This document shows, in pieces, positions 45,701 to 54,100 of a stretch of 64,000 bases of DNA; the first letter of the stretch is position 1; each line of letters starts with the position of its first letter. The notes beneath the pieces are model-generated. The model ran no database searches, was not told where the DNA came from, and saw only the letters and a list, made by a program, of their open reading frames with translations. The stretch lies in the NCBI GenBank assembly GCA_003615045.1, contig ML014116.1:186001-250000 (forward strand), in the 5' to 3' direction. A program made the position numbers and the translations under genes. The stretch is from Caulochytrium protostelioides. Its lineage: Eukaryota > Chytridiomycota > Caulochytriomycetes > Caulochytriales > Caulochytriaceae.

Positions 45701-47412
45701 GAGCCCGGCAGCGTGGCGGCGGCGGCGGCGGCGGCGGCGCCGACGGCCGGCGAGGGCGGCTCCGACTGGCCGAGCTGGATCAGCAGGCTCGCCATGAGCA
45801 CGTCGTCGCTGCCGGAGCGCGGCGCGTCCGGCGTCGTCGGCCGGGCCGCCGCCGCCGCCGCGTCGTCGTCGCCGCGCACCGCGTCCCAGACCGGGTGGTC
45901 CTCGGCGGCGGCGGCCCGCGGGCGCGCCGCGGTGGCGAGGCCGGCGGTGAACACGTCGTCGTAGGGGCTCGCGTGCGGCAGGTAGCCGGTCGGCGCGTGG
46001 GCGGGCGGTCGGGCCGTGCGGGCGGCCGTCGCGAGCGAGAGCGCGGCAGCCGGGGGTGCCGGGCCGACGGCGGCGCCCGCGGGGGCGGCGTGCTGCTGGT
46101 GCGCGGCGGCGCGCGCGGGCGACCGGATCGCGCCAAGCGGCGGCGGCGTGCCCGGGCCGGAGCCCAGGTACGGGTACGGGTGCGGGTGGTGGCCGTGGTG
46201 GTGGCTCGGGGTGGGGTGGGCGTGGCCGAGGGCGGCGGCCCCGGCCCCGGCCCCGGCACCGGCAGCGGCGGCGGGCGGCGACCGCGTCGCGTAGGCGGGC
46301 GCGTCGGCGGCGGGGAACGGCGCCGCGGCGGGCGGATCGCCGCGCTGCTCCGGGGTGGAGGGGGGACGCGCGGCCGTCGCGGCGGCGGCGCCGCCGCCGG
46401 CGCCGGCGCCGGCCTGCGAGGCGTAGTAGTAGCTCTGGGAGGTGGGCACGTTGCGGGCCGGCGAGGCCTGGATATGCAGCGCGTGCGCCGCGCCCGGGTG
46501 CGGCAGGGGGTAGCTGCCGTAGGCGGGGGGCGGCGCGGCGGTCGGGAGCGGAGCTGTCCGTGGCGGCCGGTCGGTGGCCAAGTCCGGGTGGCTGGACGCG
46601 ACCGGCGCGGCGGCGGCGGCGGCCGACCCCCCGTGGGCCGGCGGCGCCCGCGCGGGCGTCGTGGGTTCGCCCGTCTCGGGCGGCCGGGGCAACGGCGGCG
46701 GCGGCGGCGAGGCCGGCCGCGACGCGGCGAGCCACGCGGCGTCCGCCAGCGACGCGATGGGGTGGGCGGTCGACCGGGCGCCGGGGGCCGGCGGCGGCGG
46801 CGAGGGCGACGCGGGGCGCGAGGCCGCCGCCGGGTCGCGCACGACGATCAGGGCGGCGGCGGCGGCATGGGTCTCCATCTCGCTGGCGGTCCGTGAGAGC
46901 GGCGGCGGCGGCAAGCGCGCCGCGCCATCGGCCGTGGCTGGATCGGCGTACGGCGGCGAGGGCGGCGGAAGGGCGGCGAGAGGGCTGGCACGGTCGCGGG
47001 GGGCGTCGTGGGCCGTGGCCGAGGGCGGCGTGACGGGCGCCGGCGAGGCCGGCGGGCCGGCGCCGTCGAGGCCGTCGAGCGCGGACGGCGCGGATGCCAG
47101 GCGGTGCTTGGCGGCGGCGTCCGCAGGCACCGGGTCGGTGCGGCCGTGGGCGGCGGCCACGGGCTCCAGCACGGCCATCCCGGCGGGTTGGGGGGGATGA
47201 TGCAGGGATCGGGCGGCGGCGGCCACGGGATTGCGGAGTGATGGGAATGGCGGGGGCGTGGTCGTGGTCGATGGTGCTGCCGCGTCCGTCGCGTCCGTCG
47301 CGTCGGTGGCGGCGGCGGCGGCGTCCACGACGTCGACGACGTCGACGACGGCCCCCGGCGCCGCGGACGAGGGGGCTGCCGACGGCGGGGCCGTGTCGGA
47401 CGCCGCGGCCAT
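42715..47412 (-). CDS. Large C2H2 zinc-finger protein, probable transcription factor
   Basis: The 1,565-residue protein starts at an ATG at 47412 (MAAASDTAPPSAAP). Upstream frame lacks an ATG and runs through CACGTG repeats. About 1,250 residues are Pro/Ala/Gly/Tyr-rich, with PYGAPLYAG-like and YPPSPS-like motifs and a His/Pro/Gln/Ser repeat (44561-44640). Three adjacent C2H2 fingers follow (about 43540-43800 in DNA). They are YPCLHPGCDAAFHHLYRLKSH (C-x4-C, H-x3-H), HVCPLCAAAFARKHDLSRH (C-x2-C, H-x4-H), and FSCPLCRRGFNRLDDLERH. The second and third fingers resemble those of fungal regulators such as Crz1/Azf1, but the target and signal cannot be told from sequence. After the fingers is a Pro/Ala-rich tail with a possible sumoylation-type VKREP. 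Disordered flanks suggest activation domains. Confidence 0.75.
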   Translation of the reverse strand: MAAASDTAPPSAAPSSAAPGAVVDVVDVVDAAAAATDATDATDAAAPSTTTTPPPFPSLRNPVAAAARSLHHPPQPAGMAVLEPVAAAHGRTDPVPADAAAKHRLASAPSALDGLDGAGPPASPAPVTPPSATAHDAPRDRASPLAALPPPSPPYADPATADGAARLPPPPLSRTASEMETHAAAAALIVVRDPAAASRPASPSPPPPAPGARSTAHPIASLADAAWLAASRPASPPPPPLPRPPETGEPTTPARAPPAHGGSAAAAAAPVASSHPDLATDRPPRTAPLPTAAPPPAYGSYPLPHPGAAHALHIQASPARNVPTSQSYYYASQAGAGAGGGAAAATAARPPSTPEQRGDPPAAAPFPAADAPAYATRSPPAAAAGAGAGAGAAALGHAHPTPSHHHGHHPHPYPYLGSGPGTPPPLGAIRSPARAAAHQQHAAPAGAAVGPAPPAAALSLATAARTARPPAHAPTGYLPHASPYDDVFTAGLATAARPRAAAAEDHPVWDAVRGDDDAAAAAARPTTPDAPRSGSDDVLMASLLIQLGQSEPPSPAVGAAAAAAAATLPGSVTPMRSPLTPATGATPAATATGTPVVAPTLGPSLLTTPVARATPPLPPLGGPAYGHAPPAASLSASAARATTATTPATATVTATATATPHPALPPSAHPAAAATDDAAPTPAGAWYASTAGHPLSSPAAPYGAPLYAGAAHAYPPATPTPPHRARYQGPPPPPPPGSGRSDEAMAGALLPPPPAAPPAYRPAHYPGAYPSTPPPRGSGAPFTYATPGDGGYGGYAPAAAPPDADDLAAAAAAGATAGAAQAHQAHRARTLSAPPGAPPLLVSPGFGPVAGHGTASGAPGDPSYGAYPPAQAHAAAASGYPPSPSAAASTTGPAAAAPSASHPPSSGYPAAASYSHGPHAYAPPPHPHPHPQSHPHPQSHPHPQSHPQSHSQAPLGAPSQGPPGALSHSVPSTPVGHPGYPYDAATGAVPGGHFEYDDPSHRAYAAAPPHHAGSGAHGIEHAYPRTGPHAAATAAAMLPPPIVMTHGFPNTGPGPGAGTVPGPDPLPGTAAAGLPTASAAAAAAGYRPSPPSPPVPGAGPLGYPPHPNAAAGATGSAPPPSQPPLIKTPAKGAAFAGSGMSSSAPATPVSAATPPARLGGGPAGGAGGSARKAIVKDESLAAAAAAAAGGSGGGSTPTTPARERYPCLHPGCDAAFHHLYRLKSHMICHTTVKNHVCPLCAAAFARKHDLSRHMRALHSGRRPFSCPLCRRGFNRLDDLERHHVAEHPGQIFATPTLGSNAHGDAGSGGVASEPGSATAASPPRPPTRGLHPGGGATPLPPPSSSTPRGSLPSASAAAAALSLSAAGALHPLGASVSAPVSPVRGPATGLGLSYMPSPPSQFPAAPPPFAGHARAPPPPPASTPFPPAVPPSGLAHLANLAHAAADPTGDSAPASATASGPAYDAARPPSSLRRRDGAPDGASFVDRLASSGLVKREPPRGAPTAAAGAAMDVDPLASPFDDGAARQGLPAPPAASGAPAPPDGVKPEPAAAARAADDAAAATAP
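44561..44640 (+). repeat. In-frame 6/18-bp repeat in the zinc-finger gene
   Basis: GCGGAT and GCGACT hexamers encode a His-Pro/Gln-Ser array on the minus strand. The period preserves frame. Confidence 0.8.
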
Positions 47413-47467
47413 CGCGAGGAGGAGCGGGTCGCCCGCCTCGCGTGACGCGGACGAGGCCACTCGCCGA

Positions 47468-47498
<31 letters not shown>

Positions 47499-47754
47499 AG
47501 GACGAGGACGAGGACGAGAACGACGGCGGCCGCAGGCGGGAGGCGGCGAGGCAATGGATCGACGGCGGCCGGCTGAGCGATGACGACGCCGCAGGGCCGA
47601 GCGCGCGATCGGCGAGAGCGGCGCGGCGGCACGAGGCTCCGAGCGCGTCGCGGGCGGGCGGGGGGAGCGACGGGGACGCGCCGCGGCAGCGGACCGACGC
47701 GTTCAGGGCCGGGCAGGCCGGCAGGGCTGGGATCGCGGCCGGGATCGACCGCGG

Positions 47755-47788
47755 CACGTGGCACGTGGCACGTGGCACGTGGCACGTG
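47755..47788 (+). promoter_or_regulatory. Tandem array of five CACGTG (E-box) sites
   Basis: CACGTG begins at 47755, 47762, 47769, 47776 and 47783, each separated by a single G (unit CACGTGG). The array lies 343 bp upstream of the zinc-finger gene start. CACGTG is the palindromic site of bHLH factors such as Cbf1/Pho4 and some bZIPs; whether it is used here is unknown. Confidence 0.55.
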
Positions 47789-48029
47789 GCAAGGGCCTCG
47801 GCGAGGCGACGCGTGGACCCGGTCGGGGGAGCGGCAGGCAGGCGTCACGTCGCGGCAGGCATCACACGCATCGAGCGGCTCGAGACCGAACGCGAGCGCG
47901 GGTGGCACGGAGCAGCAGTGGCGTCGGGCGTAGGGAGCCCAGGTGACCCTCGAGCGCCCGCGTCGTTCCGGGCGACCTCGGGCGCCGGCGCGCGCTGTTC
48001 TGTCCTTCAGGCGCTCGTCGCTCGCTGAG

Positions 48030-48123
48030 CAGGACGGCCCCTCCGAGGACGGCTCCTCCGAGGACGGCCCCTCCGAGGACGGCCCTTCGAGGACGGCCCT
48101 TCGAGGACGGCCCTTCCGAGGAC
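48030..48123 (+). repeat. Minisatellite, 14/15-bp unit
   Basis: Six to seven copies of AGGACGGCCCCTCCG occur; the last copies have lost one base. Confidence 0.85.
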
Positions 48124-48369
48124 GCCGGCCGCGGCCGCGAGGTCGCATCGGCCGCGTCTGATGGCGCGAGCGGGTCCATCGCCCGCGATGCGCCACGCCG
48201 GCTCGCCGAGCGCGCACCCGTGCCGCGCGTCGCTCGCCGCGTGGTGCCGCGTCGCCGCGTCCGGCCGGGCGCATCGCGGGCCGCCGGGCACCGGGACGCC
48301 GGACGCCGTGCCACGCGCCTCCCGCGCTGCGAGCCCCACGCGCGTCCGCATCGCCGCATCGCCGCATCG

Positions 48370-48413
48370 CCGTCGCGCCGTCGCGCCGTCGCGCCGTCGC
48401 GCCGTCGCGCCGT
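48370..48413 (+). repeat. 8-bp tandem repeat (CGTCGCGC)5
   Basis: Five copies follow three copies of a CGCATCGC-type unit at about 48346-48369. Confidence 0.85.
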
Positions 48414-48620
48414 CCAACGTCCCAGCGTGGCCCGCGCACCGCCCTCGCCCTGGCGTGCGCTCGCCCGGGCGCCCTCTCGCTGCCTGGGGCTTGCGTGCCC
48501 AAGCCGGAGCCCGCGCCGGAAGCCATCGCTCACGCCGCCTCCAGCCGTGAGCCGTCGCGGCGTCGCGCGCGGCCGTCACACAGGCCGCCCGGCGGCCGCC
48601 GCGCCGTCGACTCCCGCAAA

Positions 48621-48660
48621 CCGGCGCACCGGCGCACCGGCGCACCGGCGCACCGGCGCG
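48621..48660 (+). repeat. 8-bp tandem repeat (CCGGCGCA)5
   Basis: Four perfect copies and one with a terminal G. Confidence 0.88.
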
Positions 48661-48793
48661 GACGAGGGCCGTGCTTGCGCCTCAGGCTTGAGGCGCCCGC
48701 CCGCCCGTCCGCCCTCCCGCGAGCGCGAGCGCGCCCGCGCCCGCCACCGCCACCGCCATCGGCGCGTCCCCGGCCGCGGGAGGCACGTCGCAT

Positions 48794-48824
<31 letters not shown>

Positions 48825-49150
48825 CTTCGGGAGACGCGGGCGGGCGGAGCCGAGGCCGCCGGCCGCCGGCCGCCGCCGCCGCTTCGGCGGGACGGGTGCT
48901 TTCAGGCGCGGGCGGGCCTTCCGCCGCCGTGCCGAGGGGACACGCCGCCGCGGCGGACAGACGGACGGACGCGGCGATCACGGACGCGGCCGCCGGCGCC
49001 GCGCTTCGGATCCCTCCAGGCCGCCTCGGCTGTTGGCGGGTCGGGTGGTCTCGCCATGATGGCGAGACCCGGCGCGTGAGGGCGACCGCCAGACGGCGGC
49101 GGCGGCCGCCGCGTCGGCATCCGGCTCCGGGCTCGCGAGCGGCCGCCGCC

Positions 49151-49233
49151 TGGTGGTCGCCGCCGCCGTCTGGCGGTCGCCGTGGCCGCCGTCTGGTGGT
49201 CGCCGTGGCCGCCGTCTGGTGGTCGCCGTGGCC
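49151..49233 (+). repeat. Minisatellite, 24-bp unit
   Basis: Just over three copies of a unit containing GGTCGCCGTGGCCGCCGTCT; the first copy is diverged. Confidence 0.8.
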
Positions 49234-49412
49234 GCGGGGACCCGAAAGATGAAAGACCAGACAGGCGTTCCCGAAAGACGACCGCCCAGCCTGCCTGGCG
49301 GCACCCCCGGTGGCCCGCCCACGCCGCGGCAGGCCGCCTGCCACGGAACGCCGGAGGCGCGTGCCGATGACGGGCGGCATCGTGCCGAGGAATGTCGCAG
49401 GTCTGACCTGGC

Positions 49413-49510
49413 GTCTCGAGTCTCGAGTCTCGAGTCTCGAGTCTCGAGTCTCGACTCCAGGCTCGAGGCTCGAGGCTCCAGGCTCGAGGCTCGAGGCTCC
49501 AGGCTCCAGG
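49413..49510 (+). repeat. 7-bp repeats (TCTCGAG)n then (GGCTCGA/GGCTCCA)n
   Basis: Five TCTCGAG heptamers (49413-49453), each containing a CTCGAG palindrome, are followed by seven GGCTCGA/GGCTCCA heptamers. Confidence 0.85.
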
Positions 49511-49737
49511 CGCTCGGGGAACAGACGACCGTCGTTGGGCGGGACTGGCCGCCACCGCCTGCGACGTCCTGTCCGCGTGGCCGCGCGCGAGGCAAAGTCT
49601 TCCCACGACCAGCCATGCCCGCCACCCACTGCAAGAAGAGAATGTGGGTCGGCGCTGATACCCATCCCGGGTGATACTCAGCCGGAGCGCCTCCCGTCTC
49701 CACCTTCCCATGCCCATCATGAAGGGCCCTCATCAGC

Positions 49738-49784
49738 TATCCGCCATCCGCCATCCGCCATCCGCCATCAGCCATCAGCCATCC
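49738..49784 (+). repeat. 7-bp tandem repeat (CCGCCAT)n
   Basis: About six heptamers with CAGCCAT variants at the right end. Confidence 0.85.
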
Positions 49785-50118
49785 GAAAGCACTAGTCGAG
49801 CACGAGCGAAGGGGGGGACCGACGCGCGCGCGGAAAGGAACGGGAGGTCCGCCACGTCCGTGCCGCCGTCGTCGCTCTTGTGGTCGCCGGTGCCGTTTGC
49901 CGTCGTTGCCGAGTCAGCGGTCACGGGCACGGTCGTCGTCGCCCGGGGCACGAACGCGGACGCGTGCGTGCGAGCCCTGTCGGCCGCCGGTCGCCTGGTC
50001 GGGCCTTGCGTGTTGGACCCGCTGCCCGTGACGCCGCTCATGCCCGCGCCGCCTTCGCGTGGGGTCGGCTTGCTGCTTGTTGTCAATCCCTAGGCGCCGA
50101 GCGGGGAAGCGGGACGCC

Positions 50119-50232
50119 GCCATCGCCACCGCCATCGCCACCGCCATCGCCATCGCCATCGCCATCGCCATCGCCATCGCCATCGCCATCGCCGTCGCCA
50201 TCGCCGCCGCCATCGCCGCCGCCGCCATCCGC

Positions 50233-50268
<36 letters not shown>

Positions 50269-50280
50269 GCGCCGCCACGG
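50119..50280 (+). repeat. 6-bp (CATCGC)n and 3-bp (CCG)n repeat
   Basis: About fifteen CATCGC hexamers with CACCGC/GTCGCC variants grade into a CCG/GCC run. Confidence 0.85.
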
Positions 50281-51114
50281 TCGGTCAGCCCCACGTCGCC
50301 GCCGCCCCCCGGGCGCCTCGCCGTCGCCTGAATAGTGAACAGCGCGCGCCCCCGCGCGTGCACCCGGAGAAACCCGCGCTACGGCGCGCGTCGCCGGTCG
50401 GCGCCGGTCGCAGCGTCTCCACCAGCAACGGCACTCCGTCGGGTCGTCGCCTCGGCCGCCGACGCGGACGATCGGTCGACCCAAGACCGTCGCATGCCAC
50501 GTGCGGTCCCCGCACGGTTCCTCGTGCCGCCCGCGTCGCCGACGCGTGCGCTCGCATACGCCGCCGGAACGCCCCCAGTGAGACGAGCCGTCGCTGCCCG
50601 GGTCGCCCTCCTTCCGGATTGGACCAGAGCCCTCCCGACCCCGCATCGGCGTCGGTGCGCCCGTCGGTGTGCGCCCGTCGGCGTCCTAGACCCCGAAGCC
50701 CGCTGGGCCATCCTCCGCCGCGGCCGTCGCTATCGCCTGGTTCCGTCGCTCCCGTGATCCCCACGCTCGCTCGGCTGCGGCCCATCGTGATACGGCGTGG
50801 CTGCCGACGCCTGCCGCTGTCGACCCCGTCGACGATCCCTGCCACCGACCCCAGGCCTCCGTGGGCTCGGACCCCCGTCCAGCCCGGGACGCCGACGGGC
50901 CGCCCGACCCGCGCCGCCGGTCTCGAGCACGCCGCCGTGGCCCCGACGGCGGGTATTTCTGACGCCCGCGTGGTCCTTGCTCGCCGCTGCGTACTGCCGG
51001 TGCGCTGCCAGGGTCCGACTTGGCGGCGCCACCGCCCGCTGCCACCTGCCGTCGTCCGCGCGCCGCATCCACGCGGCTGACCGCGGGTCCTGACGGACGC
51101 GTCCGCCTCCCGCC

Positions 51115-54100
51115 ATGACCGTCTCGCCGCGGCACGCACGGGCCCGTGACGCCGCGCCAGACGGGTATGCGACGGCGGCTTCCGACGACGGCGCGCACGC
51201 CGACGTCGACGCCGACGCCGGCACCGACCGGCGCCCCGCGGCCACCGCCCCGGCCCCGTCATCCACGGCCGCCCCCATGGCTCCCACGCCGACCTCGGGA
51301 TCACGCCGGGACGGCGGTCCCTCGGCTCCGGATCCGGAGGCCGCCGCCATCGCCATCGCCTCGGAATCCGTCTTGCGGCACCATGGGCGCCATCGCGGCG
51401 GCCCTGCGAGCGGCCGCCGCGGGCGCGGCGCCAGCCATGACGACGCCGACGTGATCATTGCCACCACCAGCCGTGATGACGACGACATGCTCGACGACGC
51501 CGTCGATCTCGACGACGACGACGACGACGAGTGGGTCACCCTCGTGCCGCGGCCGACGGCGGCGACAGCGGCTGCCGCCCACCCCTCCGCGGCCGCGCAC
51601 CGCCGCTCGCGGTCCCGGTCATGCGCCCGCTCCGTCTTGTCCACCCGCACCCCACTCTCCCCGCGGTCCGTCAAGCTCGCCCCGTATCTGACCCGCGCCG
51701 CCAACCCCTCCGCGGCCACAGCCTCCAGCGCGCCTGCCGCGGTGCCGCGTCTGCCGCGACCGTTCGATGCCCGCCGCCTCCCGAGCGCCGCGTTGGGCGG
51801 ACCCCTCGGCGCGCCGCCCTGTCGCTGCCGCTGCTGGTGCCGGGCTCACGGCGCCCGACGCTCCACGGCCAGCGCCGCCCCTGCCGTCCCGCCGCCGCCG
51901 TCCTCCTCGGCCTCGTCGGCCCACGACCCACCCGTCGGCTCACGGCCGGCCGCCGCGGCCCAGCACACATCGGCCCCGCGGCCCAGCAGCACCACGGCGT
52001 TCCCGCCCGTCCCGGCCTCGGTCGCCGTTGACGCGGTGTTGGGCGACGCGGCGACGGACGTCTCGCACGGCGGCAGCGGCCGGGACGACGCGACCGACGC
52101 GACCGACCGTGCAGCGGCGGCAGCGGCGGCAGCGGCGGCGGCCACGACCGGCTCGGAGGCCGACCAGCCGCTCGGCGTGACGGTGCCGCCGCCGCGCAGC
52201 GACCGCGAGCGCACGCGCCTGCTGCTCGCCTGCATCGACGCCCTCGGCGCGCTGGCTCTCGGCAACGTCGACGTCGAGATGCCCCAGCTGCTCGCGCGGC
52301 GCGGCGTGCCCGTCCTGCCGTCGGCGCATGCGCCCGGCGCGTGGACCGCCACCGAGCTCGCGGCGCATGCGCCGGCCGCGGCTCGGGCCGGCGGCCATGC
52401 CGCCGACGGGCCCGCGGCCCCGAGAGACGCGGGCGACGAGCCCACCCCGCCGGCGGCCGTCGCCGCCACCACCACCAGGCCGACGCCGACAGACACCGTG
52501 GACGCCGTCGATGCCGTCGTCGATGCGGACGCCGTCGACGCCTTCGACCCCCTGCTCACGCAGCTCGTGCACGAAATCGACGACGCCATCCAGACCATCT
52601 CCCACCAGATCAAGCCGCTGAGGAACGTGCGGACGCTCCACATCCCGCCGCTCGAGCCCGAGGACATGGCGGAACCGATTTGGCCGCACAGCCCGCGGCG
52701 CCCCATGCGTCGGCTGAGCCCGACGCCCCGCGCCGAGCCCATCGCGCGCGCTGCCGTGGACCCGCGGACCCCGCGCACGCGGCTGCTGTTCCCGAACGCA
52801 CGCCGCCACGACTCGCACGAGATCGGCGAGTACCCCGTCCCGACGGACCTCCACGGCGTCTGGCGCGAAATCCGTCTCGTGCACAACGCGCGCGTGCGCC
52901 GCGCATGCATCCAGGTGCGCGAGATCACGCGCGTCATGCGCGCCATCTCGCGCGGCGACCTGTCGCAGACGCTCAGCACGACGATCGGCATCTCGCAGAG
53001 CTCCTCGCCCGACGTGCGCGACCTCGCGCAGACCGTCGACTTCCTCTCGAACCACCTCCGCGCCTTCGCCGACGAGGTCACCCGCGTCAGTCTCGAGGTC
53101 GGTGTCGAGGGCCGCCTCGGCGGCCAGGCCGTCGTGACCGACGTCGACGGCATCTGGAAAGAGGTCACCGAGAACGTCAACCTGATGGCCGCCAACCTGA
53201 CCTCCCAGGTCCGCTCCATCGCCATCGTGACGACCGCCGTCGCTCGCGGCGATTTGACCAAAAAGATTACCATCGAGGTCCGTGGCGAGTTCTACGACTT
53301 GAGTCAAATCGTCAACGGCATGGTGGACCAGCTCCGCACGTTCGCGAGTGAAGTCACCCGGGTCGCGCGCGAGGTCGGTACCGAGGGTCGACTCGGTGGC
53401 CAGGCCGTCGTCAAGGACGTCGGTGGCATCTGGCTCGAATTGACCGAGAACGTCAACCTTATGGCAGCCAACTTGACCTCCCAGGTCCGCTCCATTGCCA
53501 TGGTCACCACCGCCGTCGCCCGCGGCGACTTGACGGGAAAAGTCACGAGCATCGAAGTCGGCGGCGAGTTCCTCGATCTGAGCCAGACGGTGAATGACAT
53601 GGTGGATCAGCTGCGCACGTTCGCGAGCGAAGTCACCCGTGTCGCACGTGAAGTCGGCACCGAAGGTCGCCTTGGTGGCCAGGCTGTGGTCAAGGACGTG
53701 GGCGGCATCTGGCTCGAGCTCACGGAGAATGTCAATCTCATGGCCGCCAATCTCACCACTCAGGTCCGCTCCATTGCCATGGTCACCACCGCCGTCGCCC
53801 GCGGTGATCTCACGGGCAAGGTCACCAGTATCGAAGTCGGCGGCGAGTTCTTGGACCTCAGTCAGACNNNNNNNNNNNNNNNNNNNNNNNNNNNNNNNNN
53901 NNNNNNNNNNNNNNNNNNNNNNNNNNNNNNNNNNNNNNNNNNNNNNNATCGAAGTCGGCGGCGAGTTCTTGGACCTCAGTCAGACAGTGAATGACATGGT
54001 GGATCAGCTGCGCACGTTCGCCAGCGAAGTCACTCGTGTCGCGCGCGAGGTCGGCACCGAAGGCCGTTTAGGCGGCCAAGCCGTTGTCAAGGACGTGGAC

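Larger units (their letters stand above)
47413..51114. other. 3.7-kb divergent intergenic region packed with tandem repeats
   Basis: This lies between the zinc-finger gene (-) and the histidine kinase (+). From 47.75 to 50.3 kb it holds at least eight distinct tandem repeats with units of 6, 7, 8, 14/15 and 24 bp, listed separately. Many unit lengths are not multiples of three, so the long open frames here are unlikely to be coding. One short protein-like stretch (about 49860-50093) could be a stray exon but has no support. Confidence 0.5.

Noticed and set aside
45188-48526. 1,112-codon minus frame overlapping the zinc-finger gene and its upstream DNA
   Set aside because: Arg-rich, runs through 14/15-bp and 8-bp minisatellites, and is out of frame with the zinc fingers.
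49860-50093. Short hydrophobic protein-like stretch (VPFAVVAESAVTGTVVVARG...)
   Set aside because: Composition is plausible for a terminal exon, but there is no partner exon, no recognised family and it sits among minisatellites; left uncalled.
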